Shown: piece after piece, positions 1-7,377 of the stretch
Position numbering within the stretch: the first letter of the stretch is position 1
Layout: each line of letters opens with the position of its first letter
NCBI GenBank assembly: GCA_020073005.1
Contig: JAIQFX010000071.1
Coordinates: forward strand, 1-46,793
Reading direction: 5' to 3'
Length of the DNA: 46,793 nt
Source of the DNA: Terriglobia bacterium
Lineage (GTDB): Bacteria > Acidobacteriota > Vicinamibacteria > Vicinamibacterales > CAVVIG01
Made by a program: the position numbers and the translations under genes
Notes under the pieces: generated by a model
The model's input: the letters and a program-made list of their open reading frames with translations, nothing else
The model's database searches: none
What the model was told of the DNA's origin: nothing

Positions 1-1
1 G

Positions 2-91
2 GCGGTAACGGACCCGCAACAGCTGATTCAGGCGTGTTTGCGGGTGCACCGGTCCTTGCATCCGGAGGCCAACAGGGCTATTCTGACGTGA
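2..91 (+). CDS. C-terminal tail of an unidentified upstream protein (partial)
   Basis: Reading from base 2, a frame stays open for 29 codons and ends at a TGA at 89-91. It gives a protein-like tail with the segment QACLRVHRSLHPEANRAILT, with Arg/His/Leu content plausible for a helix. The start lies outside the window, so the family cannot be named. The tail ends 19 bases before ccmE, so the gene could head the same transcript. Frame 1 is also open over this stretch, so the choice of frame is an inference from composition. Confidence 0.3.
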   Translation, partial: AVTDPQQLIQACLRVHRSLHPEANRAILT

Positions 92-110
92 ACCTTTCCC
101 GGAAGTCCTT

Positions 111-548
111 ATGACACACCGATATATCAAGATTGGCGCCACCGTGCTGGTTCTCGGGCTCGCCTTCACGGGAATGCTCTGGAGCACGCTCCGCGAAGGC
201 ACGGAGTATTTCAAGAACATCGACGAGGTCATCGCCAACCAGCAGGAGTGGCAAGGCAAGAAGCTGCAGCTGCATGGCTACGTCGTGCCGGGCACGTGGG
301 TGAAAAACACCAAGTCTCTCGAGTACAAGTTCAAGGTCCAGAACAATCCGGCGCGACACGAGTCGACCGGCGGCATCGTGGAAGCGTCCTACACCGGCAT
401 CCTGCCCGACACGTTCAAGGACGAAGCCGAGGTCGTGTTGAAAGGGCAGTTCGGGCCGAACGGATTCCAGGTCGAGAAAGACGGCGTGATGGCGAAGTGT
501 CCCTCCAAGTACGAGGCAGCGAGTAAATCCGCAACATCCGGATCGTAG
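111..548 (+). CDS. ccmE: CcmE, periplasmic heme chaperone, Cys-type
   Basis: The 145-residue product matches CcmE in length and layout: a short cytoplasmic N-terminus, one membrane anchor (about residues 8-26) and a periplasmic OB-fold domain with the TGILPDTFKDE segment. CcmE takes heme from CcmABC and passes it to CcmF/CcmH for attachment to apocytochrome c. Canonical CcmE binds heme through His in an HxxxY motif. Here the equivalent place reads AKCPSKYE, so Cys130 and Tyr134 form CxxxY. Cys-type CcmE is known from archaea and some sulfate reducers. The gene starts the ccm operon, 9 bases before ccmF. A GGAAG element lies upstream of the ATG. Confidence 0.9.
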   Translation: MTHRYIKIGATVLVLGLAFTGMLWSTLREGTEYFKNIDEVIANQQEWQGKKLQLHGYVVPGTWVKNTKSLEYKFKVQNNPARHESTGGIVEASYTGILPDTFKDEAEVVLKGQFGPNGFQVEKDGVMAKCPSKYEAASKSATSGS

Positions 549-557
549 GACCACGAC

Positions 558-3050
558 ATGGCCTCACTCGGCACGTTCCTCCTGCTTGCCAGCTTCGTCG
601 CGTGCAGTTATTCCGCCGTCGTGGCGGTGGTGGGCGCGCGCCGCGGGTCGCGCCGGCTGATTGAGAGCGGCATCGGCGCGTTCTATCTGGTCTGCGCGCT
701 GATGTCGTGCGCGTCGGCGGTGATGATCAATGCGTTCCTCACCGGCGACTTCTCGATCAAGTACGTCGAGCACTACTCGGACAGCGTCCAGCCGCTTTTC
801 TACAAGATCACCTCGTACTGGGGCGGTCTCGACGGCTCGATCATGTTCTGGGTGTTTCTGCTGTCGGTCTTCGGATCGATTGCGGTCTGGGTGAATCGCG
901 AGCGTCATCGCGAGCTGATTCCGTACGTCGTCGCGACCATCTCAACGGTGCAGATGTTCTTCCTGTACTTGATGGTCGTCCACCGCAATCCGTTCACGAC
1001 GTTCCTCACGACGGCGCCTTCGGAAGGGCAGGGCCTCAGCCCGCTCCTCCAGAACTTCTACATGGCGATTCATCCGCCGTCGCTCTACACCGGGTTCGTC
1101 GGCATGACGATCCCGTTCGCCTTCGGCATCGCCGCGCTGATCACCGGCCACCTCGACGACTCGTGGCTGCGCGCCGTTCGCCGCTGGACGATGTTCGCGT
1201 GGCTGTTCCTCTCCATCGGGTTGTTCCTCGGCATGATCTGGGCGTACGAGGAACTGGGCTGGGGCGGCTACTGGATGTGGGATCCGGTGGAGAACGCGGG
1301 TCTGCTGCCGTGGTTCACCGCGACCGCGTTTCTGCACTCGGTGATGGTGCAGGAGCGGCGCAGCATGCTGCGCGTCTGGAACGTGATGCTCGTGATCATC
1401 ACGTTCTTCCTGACGATCTTCGCCACGTTCATGACGCGCTCGGGCGTCGTGCAGTCGGTGCACGCCTTCGGCGAGGACCGGACGCTCGCGTGGCTGTTCA
1501 CGGGCTTCATGGTCGTGATTCTCACCTTCAGCATCGCGCTGGTGATCTACCGGCTGCCGCTGCTCAAGGCGCGCAACGAGCTGGATTCCTGGCTGTCGCG
1601 CGAGGCCGCGTTCCTCGTCAACAACTGGATCCTGCTGTTCTCCGCGATGTTCGTCCTGTTCGGCACGATGTTCCCGACGCTGAGCGAAGCCGTCGCGGGC
1701 CAGCGGCTCACGGTCGCCGCGCCGTTCTTCAACAAGTGGATGCTGCCGGTCGGGCTGATTCTTCTCGTGCTGACCGGCGTCGGACCGCTGCTCGCGTGGC
1801 GGAAATCCACGGTGAGGAACCTCGTCGAACAATTCCTGTGGCCGACGGTGGCCGGCCTCGTGACGGCCGCCGCGATGATCGCGCTGCGCATTCCGCTGTG
1901 GTCGTCGGGCTTCTGTTTCGCGCTGTGTGCGTTCGTGACTGGGACGCTGGTGCAGGAATTCTGGCGCGGGGGCGCCGTCCGGCGGAAGAACACCGGCACG
2001 GACATGCTGACCGCGATGATCGGCCTCGTCGGGCGCAACAAGCGCCGCTACGGCGGCTACGTCGTGCACCTGGGCATCGTGCTCATCTGCCTCGGATTCG
2101 CGGGCAACGGGTTCAAGCGGACGAAGGCGTTCGTCCTCGAGGTCGGTCAGGAGAACACGATCGGGCGCTACACGCTGAAGAACCTGGCCGTGAAGGTCAG
2201 CGACGACGGCCAGAAGCAGATGGTGACGGGGCACATCGCCGTCTTCGCGAACGGCAAACAACTCGATACCGCGTATCCGGCGAAATGGTACTACCGGCGG
2301 CACGAGCAGGAGCCGACGACGGAAGTCGCCATCCGAAGGACGCTGCCGGAGGATCTCTACATCGTGCTGGGCGGCTACGACGCGGCCACGCAATCCGCGA
2401 CGCTCGAAGTCCACGTGAACCCGCTGGTCGACTGGATCTGGCTCGGCTTCGGCATCCTGGCGCTCGGCACCGGCATCGCGCTCCTGCCTGAGCGCGCCTA
2501 TTCGTTCGCGCTCGCGAAGATGCCCGCCGGCGTCGCGACGACCGCCGGCGCGCTGCTCGCGTGCGTCCTCCTCGGAGGCACGACGCTGTCCGCGCAGCCC
2601 GGCATGCCGGGGGCGTCGGCGTCGACGCAGACGTCGTACTTCGCGCGCACGCCGCTCGAAGCGCAGCTGCAGAAAGAAATCGTCTGCACGTGCGGTGCGT
2701 GCGGCCACGCGGCGATCGGCGAATGCCGCAAGGATCCGTGTCAGGTGTCGCACGAGCTGCGCGCTGAAGTCGCGGCGCTGCTCGATCAAGGCAAGACGCA
2801 CGACGAGGTCATCCGCGCGGTCATCGCGAGCCATGGCGGCAGCCAGGACATGCTCGGCGCGCCGATCGACGAAGGCTTCAGCCGCCTGGCGTGGCTCTTT
2901 CCGTACCTCCTCGGCGGAGGCGGAGCCGTCATGATCGGCTTCGCGGCCGTGAAGTGGTCGCACACGACGAAGCCGTCGACCGAGACGCCGGCCGCCACCG
3001 AGTCGGAGCTCGAAGAGCGCATCGACGATGAGCTCAGAGACCTCGACTGA
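558..3050 (+). CDS. ccmF: CcmF-CcmH fusion, heme lyase of cytochrome c maturation
   Basis: The 830-residue protein is longer than ordinary CcmF (about 650). Residues 1-650 are polytopic membrane protein with the tryptophan-rich heme-handling WWD motif (WGGYWMWDPVENAGLLPW, near 235-252) and the periplasmic domain before the last helices. At about 655-680 comes a second signal-peptide-like or membrane segment ending in LSAQPG. Residues 695-830 resemble CcmH/CcmL, with Cys710, Cys712, Cys715, Cys723 and Cys728 and a final membrane helix near 790. CcmH normally carries a single LRCxxC and reduces the apocytochrome CxxCH; here the segment is VCTCGACGH, richer in Cys. The fusion would tie thiol reduction to heme ligation. 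No separate ccmH or ccmG is visible. Confidence 0.88.
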   Translation: MASLGTFLLLASFVACSYSAVVAVVGARRGSRRLIESGIGAFYLVCALMSCASAVMINAFLTGDFSIKYVEHYSDSVQPLFYKITSYWGGLDGSIMFWVFLLSVFGSIAVWVNRERHRELIPYVVATISTVQMFFLYLMVVHRNPFTTFLTTAPSEGQGLSPLLQNFYMAIHPPSLYTGFVGMTIPFAFGIAALITGHLDDSWLRAVRRWTMFAWLFLSIGLFLGMIWAYEELGWGGYWMWDPVENAGLLPWFTATAFLHSVMVQERRSMLRVWNVMLVIITFFLTIFATFMTRSGVVQSVHAFGEDRTLAWLFTGFMVVILTFSIALVIYRLPLLKARNELDSWLSREAAFLVNNWILLFSAMFVLFGTMFPTLSEAVAGQRLTVAAPFFNKWMLPVGLILLVLTGVGPLLAWRKSTVRNLVEQFLWPTVAGLVTAAAMIALRIPLWSSGFCFALCAFVTGTLVQEFWRGGAVRRKNTGTDMLTAMIGLVGRNKRRYGGYVVHLGIVLICLGFAGNGFKRTKAFVLEVGQENTIGRYTLKNLAVKVSDDGQKQMVTGHIAVFANGKQLDTAYPAKWYYRRHEQEPTTEVAIRRTLPEDLYIVLGGYDAATQSATLEVHVNPLVDWIWLGFGILALGTGIALLPERAYSFALAKMPAGVATTAGALLACVLLGGTTLSAQPGMPGASASTQTSYFARTPLEAQLQKEIVCTCGACGHAAIGECRKDPCQVSHELRAEVAALLDQGKTHDEVIRAVIASHGGSQDMLGAPIDEGFSRLAWLFPYLLGGGGAVMIGFAAVKWSHTTKPSTETPAATESELEERIDDELRDLD

Positions 3051-3642
3051 GAAGGTCCGCCTGAAGGCGGACTCCACGTCCGAGAGTCGTGGCGTCCGGC
3101 TTCAGCCGGACCACGGCCTCCAACCCTGGCAGTTCTTCGTCCTGGCGGCGCTTGGCTGCGCGACGGCCGTCACCTTCATGGCGCGCGGCCAGGGCGCGGC
3201 GTCCGTCATCCTGCTCGCCGTCCTGATCGCAACGGCGGCCATCGTCGGCATGGCCGCGCTGCGCATGCTGCAGCCGCTCGTCTCGCCCGAGGACGATCGC
3301 ACCGTGATGATCGGCGAGCGGACCCGCACCGCGCTCGAGCGCGAGAAAATGCTCGCGCTGCGGTCGATCAAGGAGCTCGAATTCGATCGCGCGATGGGCA
3401 AGCTCTCCGACGCCGACTGGCAGGAGATGTCGAGCCGCCTGCGCGTGCGCGCGGCGCGCCTGATGCGGCAGCTCGACGCCGGCACCGGGTACCGCGAGCA
3501 GATCGAAAAGGATCTCGGCAAGCGCCTCGGCGATCAGGGCGCGCGGAGCGCGAAGGCTGCGGCCGAGCGCGCGTGCGCGGCCTGCGCGACCAGCAATGAT
3601 CACGACGCGCGGTTCTGCAAGAACTGCGGAGCGAAGCTGTGA
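3028..3642 (+). CDS. Membrane protein with C-terminal zinc ribbon, in ccm operon
   Basis: The 204-residue protein starts inside the end of the ccmF fusion (23-base overlap), so translation is probably coupled. Residues 10-28 are encoded by two copies of a dispersed palindrome (3055-3072 and 3094-3111). Two hydrophobic segments follow (about 31-45 and 52-72). A charged, probably helical cytoplasmic region holds ALRSIKELEFDRAMGKLSD, which recalls the coiled part of CcmI-like proteins. The C-terminus is a zinc ribbon with Cys183, Cys186, Cys197 and Cys200 (CAAC and CKNC). Position suggests an assembly role in cytochrome c maturation, but no enzyme motif is seen and the function is unknown. Confidence 0.7.
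   Translation: MSSETSTEKVRLKADSTSESRGVRLQPDHGLQPWQFFVLAALGCATAVTFMARGQGAASVILLAVLIATAAIVGMAALRMLQPLVSPEDDRTVMIGERTRTALEREKMLALRSIKELEFDRAMGKLSDADWQEMSSRLRVRAARLMRQLDAGTGYREQIEKDLGKRLGDQGARSAKAAAERACAACATSNDHDARFCKNCGAKL
3055..3111. repeat. Paired palindromes, REP/BIME-like, inside a coding region
   Basis: GTCCGCCTGAAGGCGGAC (3055-3072) and GTCCGGCTTCAGCCGGAC (3094-3111) are each perfect 7-bp stems with 4-base loops. Between them, CCACG and CGTGG form a further inverted pair, so the unit is an inverted dimer. Both copies are translated in the 3028-3642 gene as VRLKADST and VRLQPDHG. The same family occurs at 16731, 29513, 33986 and 44528. Confidence 0.85.
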
Positions 3643-4925
3643 GGGCTCGAGTAGATTCACCACGGAGGACGCGGAGGACGCGGAGGAGAAGTCTTCTGGG
3701 TTTCTTCCTCTGTGTCCTCTGTGTCCTCCGCGGTGACTCCTCGCAGGCACAACCGCAGGGCTCGTTCGCGATGCCCGACATGAAACAGATGTCGGGGATT
3801 CCGCGGCCGGTCACCGATCTTCCCGACGGCGCGATCTCGGTCCGGCTCATTCGCGGCGATCTGTCGAACAACATCACGAATCATCCCGTTGAGTTGCGCG
3901 CCGGCGGCAAGACGCTGACGCAGAAGACCGACGAGAGCGGCCGCGCGCAATTCTCGGGCGTCACGCCGGGCACGACGGTCAAGGCGTCGGCGGTCGTCGA
4001 CGGCGAGCGGCTCGACTCGCAGGAGTTTCCGGTTCCCGCGAGCGGCGGCGTGCGCCTGATGCTGGTGGCGACCGACACCACGAAGGGCCCGGCGACGACG
4101 CCCGACGCGCCGCCGATCGACGGCGCTGTCACGCTCTCCGGCCAGTCGCGCATCGTGATCGAACCCGGCGACGATGGGGTCAACGTCTATTACCTGCTCG
4201 ACATCGAGAACACGGCGCGCGTGCCGGTGAACACGGCCGCGCCGTTCGTGTTCGACGTGCCGAGCGACGCCGTCGGGACGGCGATCATGGAAGGCTCGTC
4301 GCCGAAGGCGAGCGTCGCGGGTACGCGCGTCACGGTGGAGCGGCCGTTTCCGCCAGGCCACACGCTCGCGCAGGTCGCGTTTCAGCTGCCCGGCGGCGGG
4401 GGCTCGGTCGATCTGACGCAGGCGCTTCCCGCAGATCTCGAGCAGTTGCAGGTCGTCGTCAAGAAAGTCGGGGACACGACGCTGAAGTCGGGCCAGCTGG
4501 CGGAAGTGCGTGAGATGGCCGCCGAGGGCGAGACGTTCATCGCCGGGATGGGCACGAAGGTGGCGGCGGGCAAAGCGTTCACGCTCACGATCGCCGGGTT
4601 CCCGCACCACAGCAACGTCCCGATGATCGTTGCGCTCGCGCTGGCCGGGTTGATTGTCCTGATCGGCGTGTGGGCGAGCAGCCGTCCAGACGATGACTCC
4701 GCGAGCCGCGCCGCCGAGCGCAAGCGGCTCATCGCCCGGCGCGAGAAGCTCTTCCAGGATCTCGTGCGCCTCGAGCACGATCAGCGGGGCGGTCGCGTCG
4801 ACGAGCGCCGCTACGCCGCGCGCCGCGATGAGCTCGTCGCCGCGCTCGAACACATCTACGGCGCGCTCGACGACCGCGACAGCACTCCCGACCCGGCGGG
4901 CCGCGCTGGCGTGGCAACCGCGTGA
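3639..4925 (+). CDS. Exported single-pass protein of the ccm operon, unknown function
   Basis: The 428-residue product begins at a GTG overlapping the previous stop (GTGA). Its apparent signal peptide (RRTRRTRRRSLLGFFLCVLC, cleavage near SSQAQ) is encoded entirely by a long inverted repeat. About residues 65-135 look like a carboxypeptidase-regulatory or Ig-like beta sandwich (VELRAGGKTLTQKTDESGRA). A second extracytoplasmic region follows, a membrane helix lies near 326-346, and a charged cytoplasmic tail (LIARREKLFQDLVRLEHDQR) is probably coiled coil, similar in style to the preceding protein. The gene overlaps ccmA by 4 bases. A later start at 3772 (MPDMKQMSG) would remove the signal peptide. 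Its role in cytochrome c maturation is inferred from position only. Confidence 0.65.
   Translation: MRARVDSPRRTRRTRRRSLLGFFLCVLCVLRGDSSQAQPQGSFAMPDMKQMSGIPRPVTDLPDGAISVRLIRGDLSNNITNHPVELRAGGKTLTQKTDESGRAQFSGVTPGTTVKASAVVDGERLDSQEFPVPASGGVRLMLVATDTTKGPATTPDAPPIDGAVTLSGQSRIVIEPGDDGVNVYYLLDIENTARVPVNTAAPFVFDVPSDAVGTAIMEGSSPKASVAGTRVTVERPFPPGHTLAQVAFQLPGGGGSVDLTQALPADLEQLQVVVKKVGDTTLKSGQLAEVREMAAEGETFIAGMGTKVAAGKAFTLTIAGFPHHSNVPMIVALALAGLIVLIGVWASSRPDDDSASRAAERKRLIARREKLFQDLVRLEHDQRGGRVDERRYAARRDELVAALEHIYGALDDRDSTPDPAGRAGVATA
3656..3736. repeat. Long inverted repeat forming a stem of about 34 bp
   Basis: The left arm (3656-3691) contains three GGAGGACGC-type repeats and the right arm (3701-3736) three TGTGTCCTC-type repeats, separated by about 9 bases. 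The arms are nearly complementary; most mismatches are left G against right T, so G-U pairs would hold in RNA. The repeat is dispersed-looking and not needed by the adjacent gene families, yet it encodes the N-terminus of the 3639-4925 protein. Confidence 0.8.
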
Positions 4926-5623
4926 GCGATTTCGACGAAGTTCGGCTCCTGGACGTCTCGCGGCATTTCGGCCGGCGCCGCGCGCTCTCGCACGTCTCCC
5001 TGACCGCGCGCGCCGGCGACATTCTCGGCCTCCTCGGCCCGAACGGAGCGGGGAAGTCGACGATCATCGGCGCGCTGGCGACGCTCGTCGCGCCCACCTC
5101 CGGCGAAATCCACTACGGCGGGCAGCGGGCGCGCGCGCTCGGCGACGGGCTTCGACGGCACATCGGCCTGCTCGCGCACGAACTGCACCTGTATCCCGAG
5201 CTCACCGCGCGGCAGAACCTCGAGTTCTTCGCGCAGCTCTACGGCGTCCATTCCGGGCCGGCGATCGACACGGCCCTGGAGCGAGCGGCGCTCGCCGATC
5301 GCGGGCACGAGGAAGTGCAGGGCTTCTCGCGCGGCATGCGCCAGCGGCTCGCCCTCGAACGGTCGCTGCTGCATCATCCGCGGCTCGTGCTGTTCGACGA
5401 GCCGTTCACCGGCCTCGACGATCACGCCGTCGGCATCGTCGCCGGCCGGCTGCGCGAACTGGCCGCGTCGGGCGCGATCGTCATCATCGCGACGCACGAC
5501 CTGGATCTGGCCGACGGGCTGGTGACGCGCGTGGCGCTGATTCGGGAGGGCAAGCTGCTCTCGGACGAACCCGCGGCCGCCGGACTGCGCGCGCGGTATC
5601 GCAGCGTGATGGGGCGCGCCTGA
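4922..5623 (+). CDS. ccmA: CcmA, ATP-binding subunit of the heme-handling ABC transporter
   Basis: The 233-residue ATPase has Walker A (GPNGAGKST, about 40-48), the signature FSRGMRQRLALERSL, Walker B (LVLFDEPFTGLD) and the switch His (IIATHD). With CcmB and CcmC it drives release of holo-CcmE from the membrane complex. The general ABC fold could belong to other exporters, but directly following ccmB and ccmC fix the assignment. The GTG start overlaps the previous stop by 4 bases, and the stop is immediately followed by the ccmB start. Confidence 0.92.
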   Translation: MSDFDEVRLLDVSRHFGRRRALSHVSLTARAGDILGLLGPNGAGKSTIIGALATLVAPTSGEIHYGGQRARALGDGLRRHIGLLAHELHLYPELTARQNLEFFAQLYGVHSGPAIDTALERAALADRGHEEVQGFSRGMRQRLALERSLLHHPRLVLFDEPFTGLDDHAVGIVAGRLRELAASGAIVIIATHDLDLADGLVTRVALIREGKLLSDEPAAAGLRARYRSVMGRA

Positions 5624-6301
5624 GTGTTCACCAGGACCGCGCTCCTCGTGCTGAAGAAGGACTTCGCGATCGAAGTCAGGAGTCGCGAGATTCTGTACAC
5701 GACGCTCCTCTTCGCGCTGTCGTGCGTGCTGATCTTTTCGATCGCGTTCGTGAAAGAAGGAGAGCCGCTGCTGGACGCCGCCGCCGGCATCCTGTGGATC
5801 GCCGTCGAGTTCGCGGGCACGCTGGCGCTCGGAAAGACGTTCGAGCGCGAACGGTACTCCGAGACGCTGCGCGCGCTGCTGCTCGCGCCCGCGCCGCGCG
5901 CCGCGATCTATGTCGGCAAGATGCTCGGGGTCGTCGTGCTGCTCGCGGTCGCCGAAGCGCTGCTCGTGCCGCTCGTGGCGCTCCTGTTCCACGCGCCCCT
6001 GCTCGCGCAGCCGCTGCTGCTGATGGCGCTCGTGGCGGCCGGCACGATCGGCTTTTCGAGTGTCGGCACGCTCTTCGCGGCGATGCTGGTACGCGCGCGC
6101 AGCCGCGACGTGATGCTCCCGATCCTGTTGTATCCGATGACGGTTCCCGTCATGATTGCCGGGGTCCGCGGGACCTCGGCGCTGATGCAGTCGCCGGCCG
6201 ATGTCCCCAGTGCGATCATGTGGATCGGACTCCTGGCGTCGATGGACGTGGTCTTCATGACGATCGCGCTCTGGACGTTCGAGCCGCTCATGACAGAATA
6301 G
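5624..6301 (+). CDS. ccmB: CcmB, permease subunit of the CcmABCD complex
   Basis: The 225-residue hydrophobic protein has about six membrane segments and the CcmB pattern: N-terminal FTRTALLVLKKDFAIEVRSR, then FERERYSETLRALLLAP in the first cytoplasmic loop. It is the membrane partner of CcmA. The GTG start touches the ccmA stop (TGA GTG), so the two are probably translated together. It is followed by ccmC after 10 bases. Confidence 0.9.
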   Translation: MFTRTALLVLKKDFAIEVRSREILYTTLLFALSCVLIFSIAFVKEGEPLLDAAAGILWIAVEFAGTLALGKTFERERYSETLRALLLAPAPRAAIYVGKMLGVVVLLAVAEALLVPLVALLFHAPLLAQPLLLMALVAAGTIGFSSVGTLFAAMLVRARSRDVMLPILLYPMTVPVMIAGVRGTSALMQSPADVPSAIMWIGLLASMDVVFMTIALWTFEPLMTE

Positions 6302-6311
6302 CGAGCCGATT

Positions 6312-6968
6312 ATGCGCAAACTCTTCATGCCGCTTCTCGTCGTCGCCACCGCGATGTTCGCGTACGCGCCGTTCATGATCGACCAGGCGGCGTACGAGTC
6401 GTCGATGGGCCTCGTGTCGAAGATCTTCTATTTCCACGCCCCGTCGGGCATGGTGATGCTGCTGTCGGCCGTCGTCTGCGGGATCGCCAGCGCGCTGTAC
6501 TTGTGGCGGCGCAATCCGGGAGCCGACCGCCTCGCGATGGCGTCCGCGGAGTTAACCGTGCTGTACGGGCTCATCGTCATCGCCACCGGGCCGTTGTGGG
6601 CGCGGAAGGCGTGGGGCATCTGGTGGGACTGGGACGCGCGGCTCACGATGTCGTTCGTCGGCTGGCTGATCGCCATCTCATACTTGTTCGTGCGCAAGTA
6701 CGGGGGGCCGGGCTCGGATAAACTCGGCGCGGCGCTCGCGGTGTTCGGGACGGCGAACGTGCCCTTCATCTACCTGTCGGTGAATTTCTGGCGGACGCTG
6801 CACCCGAAGACGAGCGTCGTGCCCACCCTGCCGCCGCTGATCCGCGGGCCGTTCTGGTTCAGCGCGCTCGCACTCTTTTTGATGTATCTGCTGCTGCTGA
6901 CGGCGCGCCTGCATCTCGAGCGGCAACGGGCCGCGCTAGACGCGTTATACCTGGCCGAGGAGGATTGA
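6312..6968 (+). CDS. ccmC: CcmC, heme-presenting membrane protein
   Basis: The 218-residue protein has six predicted membrane helices and the tryptophan-rich motif GIWWDWDARLTMSFVGWL between them, plus the conserved WRTLHPKTSV segment. CcmC holds heme through two periplasmic His and the WWD domain and loads it onto CcmE. His residues are present in the first loop (FYFHAPSG) and after the WWD motif (TLHPK). The CxxxY-type CcmE encoded in the same operon is its expected acceptor. Confidence 0.93.
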   Translation: MRKLFMPLLVVATAMFAYAPFMIDQAAYESSMGLVSKIFYFHAPSGMVMLLSAVVCGIASALYLWRRNPGADRLAMASAELTVLYGLIVIATGPLWARKAWGIWWDWDARLTMSFVGWLIAISYLFVRKYGGPGSDKLGAALAVFGTANVPFIYLSVNFWRTLHPKTSVVPTLPPLIRGPFWFSALALFLMYLLLLTARLHLERQRAALDALYLAEED

Positions 6969-6972
6969 CACC

Positions 6973-7212
6973 GTGTTGCTCCTGAATCGATTCCTGATCG
7001 CGTTCGCCTTTCTCCAGCCGGCCGCTCAGGGTGAGTTCGTGCCCGTCAAGCCGGGCGAGGGAACGGAACAGCTTCCGGCCGGTCCGCTCGTCATCGCCGC
7101 GTACGCCATCATCTGGGTCGCGATGATGTTCTATCTCTGGACGATCTGGCGGCGCCTGAACAAGGTCGAGACCGACATGCGCGCGCTCGAACGGCGGAAG
7201 AGCACGAAATGA
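6973..7212 (+). CDS. ccmD: CcmD-like small membrane protein
   Basis: The 79-residue protein starts at GTG 4 bases after ccmC. It has an N-terminal hydrophobic stretch ending in Gln-Pro-Ala-Ala-Gln, a main membrane helix (VIAAYAIIWVAMMFYLWTIW, about 44-63) and a basic helical tail (RRLNKVETDMRALERRK). That layout, one helix followed by a charged cytoplasmic tail just after ccmC, is typical of CcmD, which helps CcmC and CcmAB release holo-CcmE. Primary sequence in this family is poorly conserved, so the call rests on layout and position. Confidence 0.7.
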   Translation: MLLLNRFLIAFAFLQPAAQGEFVPVKPGEGTEQLPAGPLVIAAYAIIWVAMMFYLWTIWRRLNKVETDMRALERRKSTK

Positions 7213-7370
7213 CGGCCGGCCACTTCATTTTCATCCCGGCCATGATCCTGGTCGGCATTGTCATCGGGTGGATGCTCGGCTCGCGCGCCGCGCGGGACGC
7301 GTACGCTGCTGAACTCAGACGACGGGAAGAGAAGAGTCGAAAAGTTGGAAGTGTGAAGGCTGAAGTCTGA
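7209..7370 (+). CDS. 53-residue membrane protein at the end of the ccm operon
   Basis: This short frame starts at an ATG overlapping the CcmD-like stop (ATGA) and ends at TGA 7368-7370. It encodes MTAGHFIFIPAMILVGIVIG followed by WMLGSRAARDAYAAELRRRE, that is one membrane helix and a charged tail, the same design as CcmD. The 4-base overlap and hydrophobic pattern support a real gene. The last residues come from a low-complexity GAAGTGTGAAGGCTGAAG tract. Function unknown; a second small subunit of the heme-handling complex is possible. Confidence 0.6.
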   Translation: MTAGHFIFIPAMILVGIVIGWMLGSRAARDAYAAELRRREEKSRKVGSVKAEV

Positions 7371-7377
7371 AGACTTC
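7362..7377. terminator. Small hairpin between convergent genes
   Basis: GAAGTC-TGAA-GACTTC forms a perfect 6-bp stem exactly where the plus-strand ccm operon and the minus-strand aro operon meet. There is no clear T-run on either side, so it is at best a weak bidirectional terminator. Confidence 0.3.

Noticed and set aside
942-3077. Very long minus-strand open frame opposite ccmF
   Set aside because: Arg/Asp/Gln-rich composition with no domain; it mirrors the codon bias of the high-GC ccmF strand.
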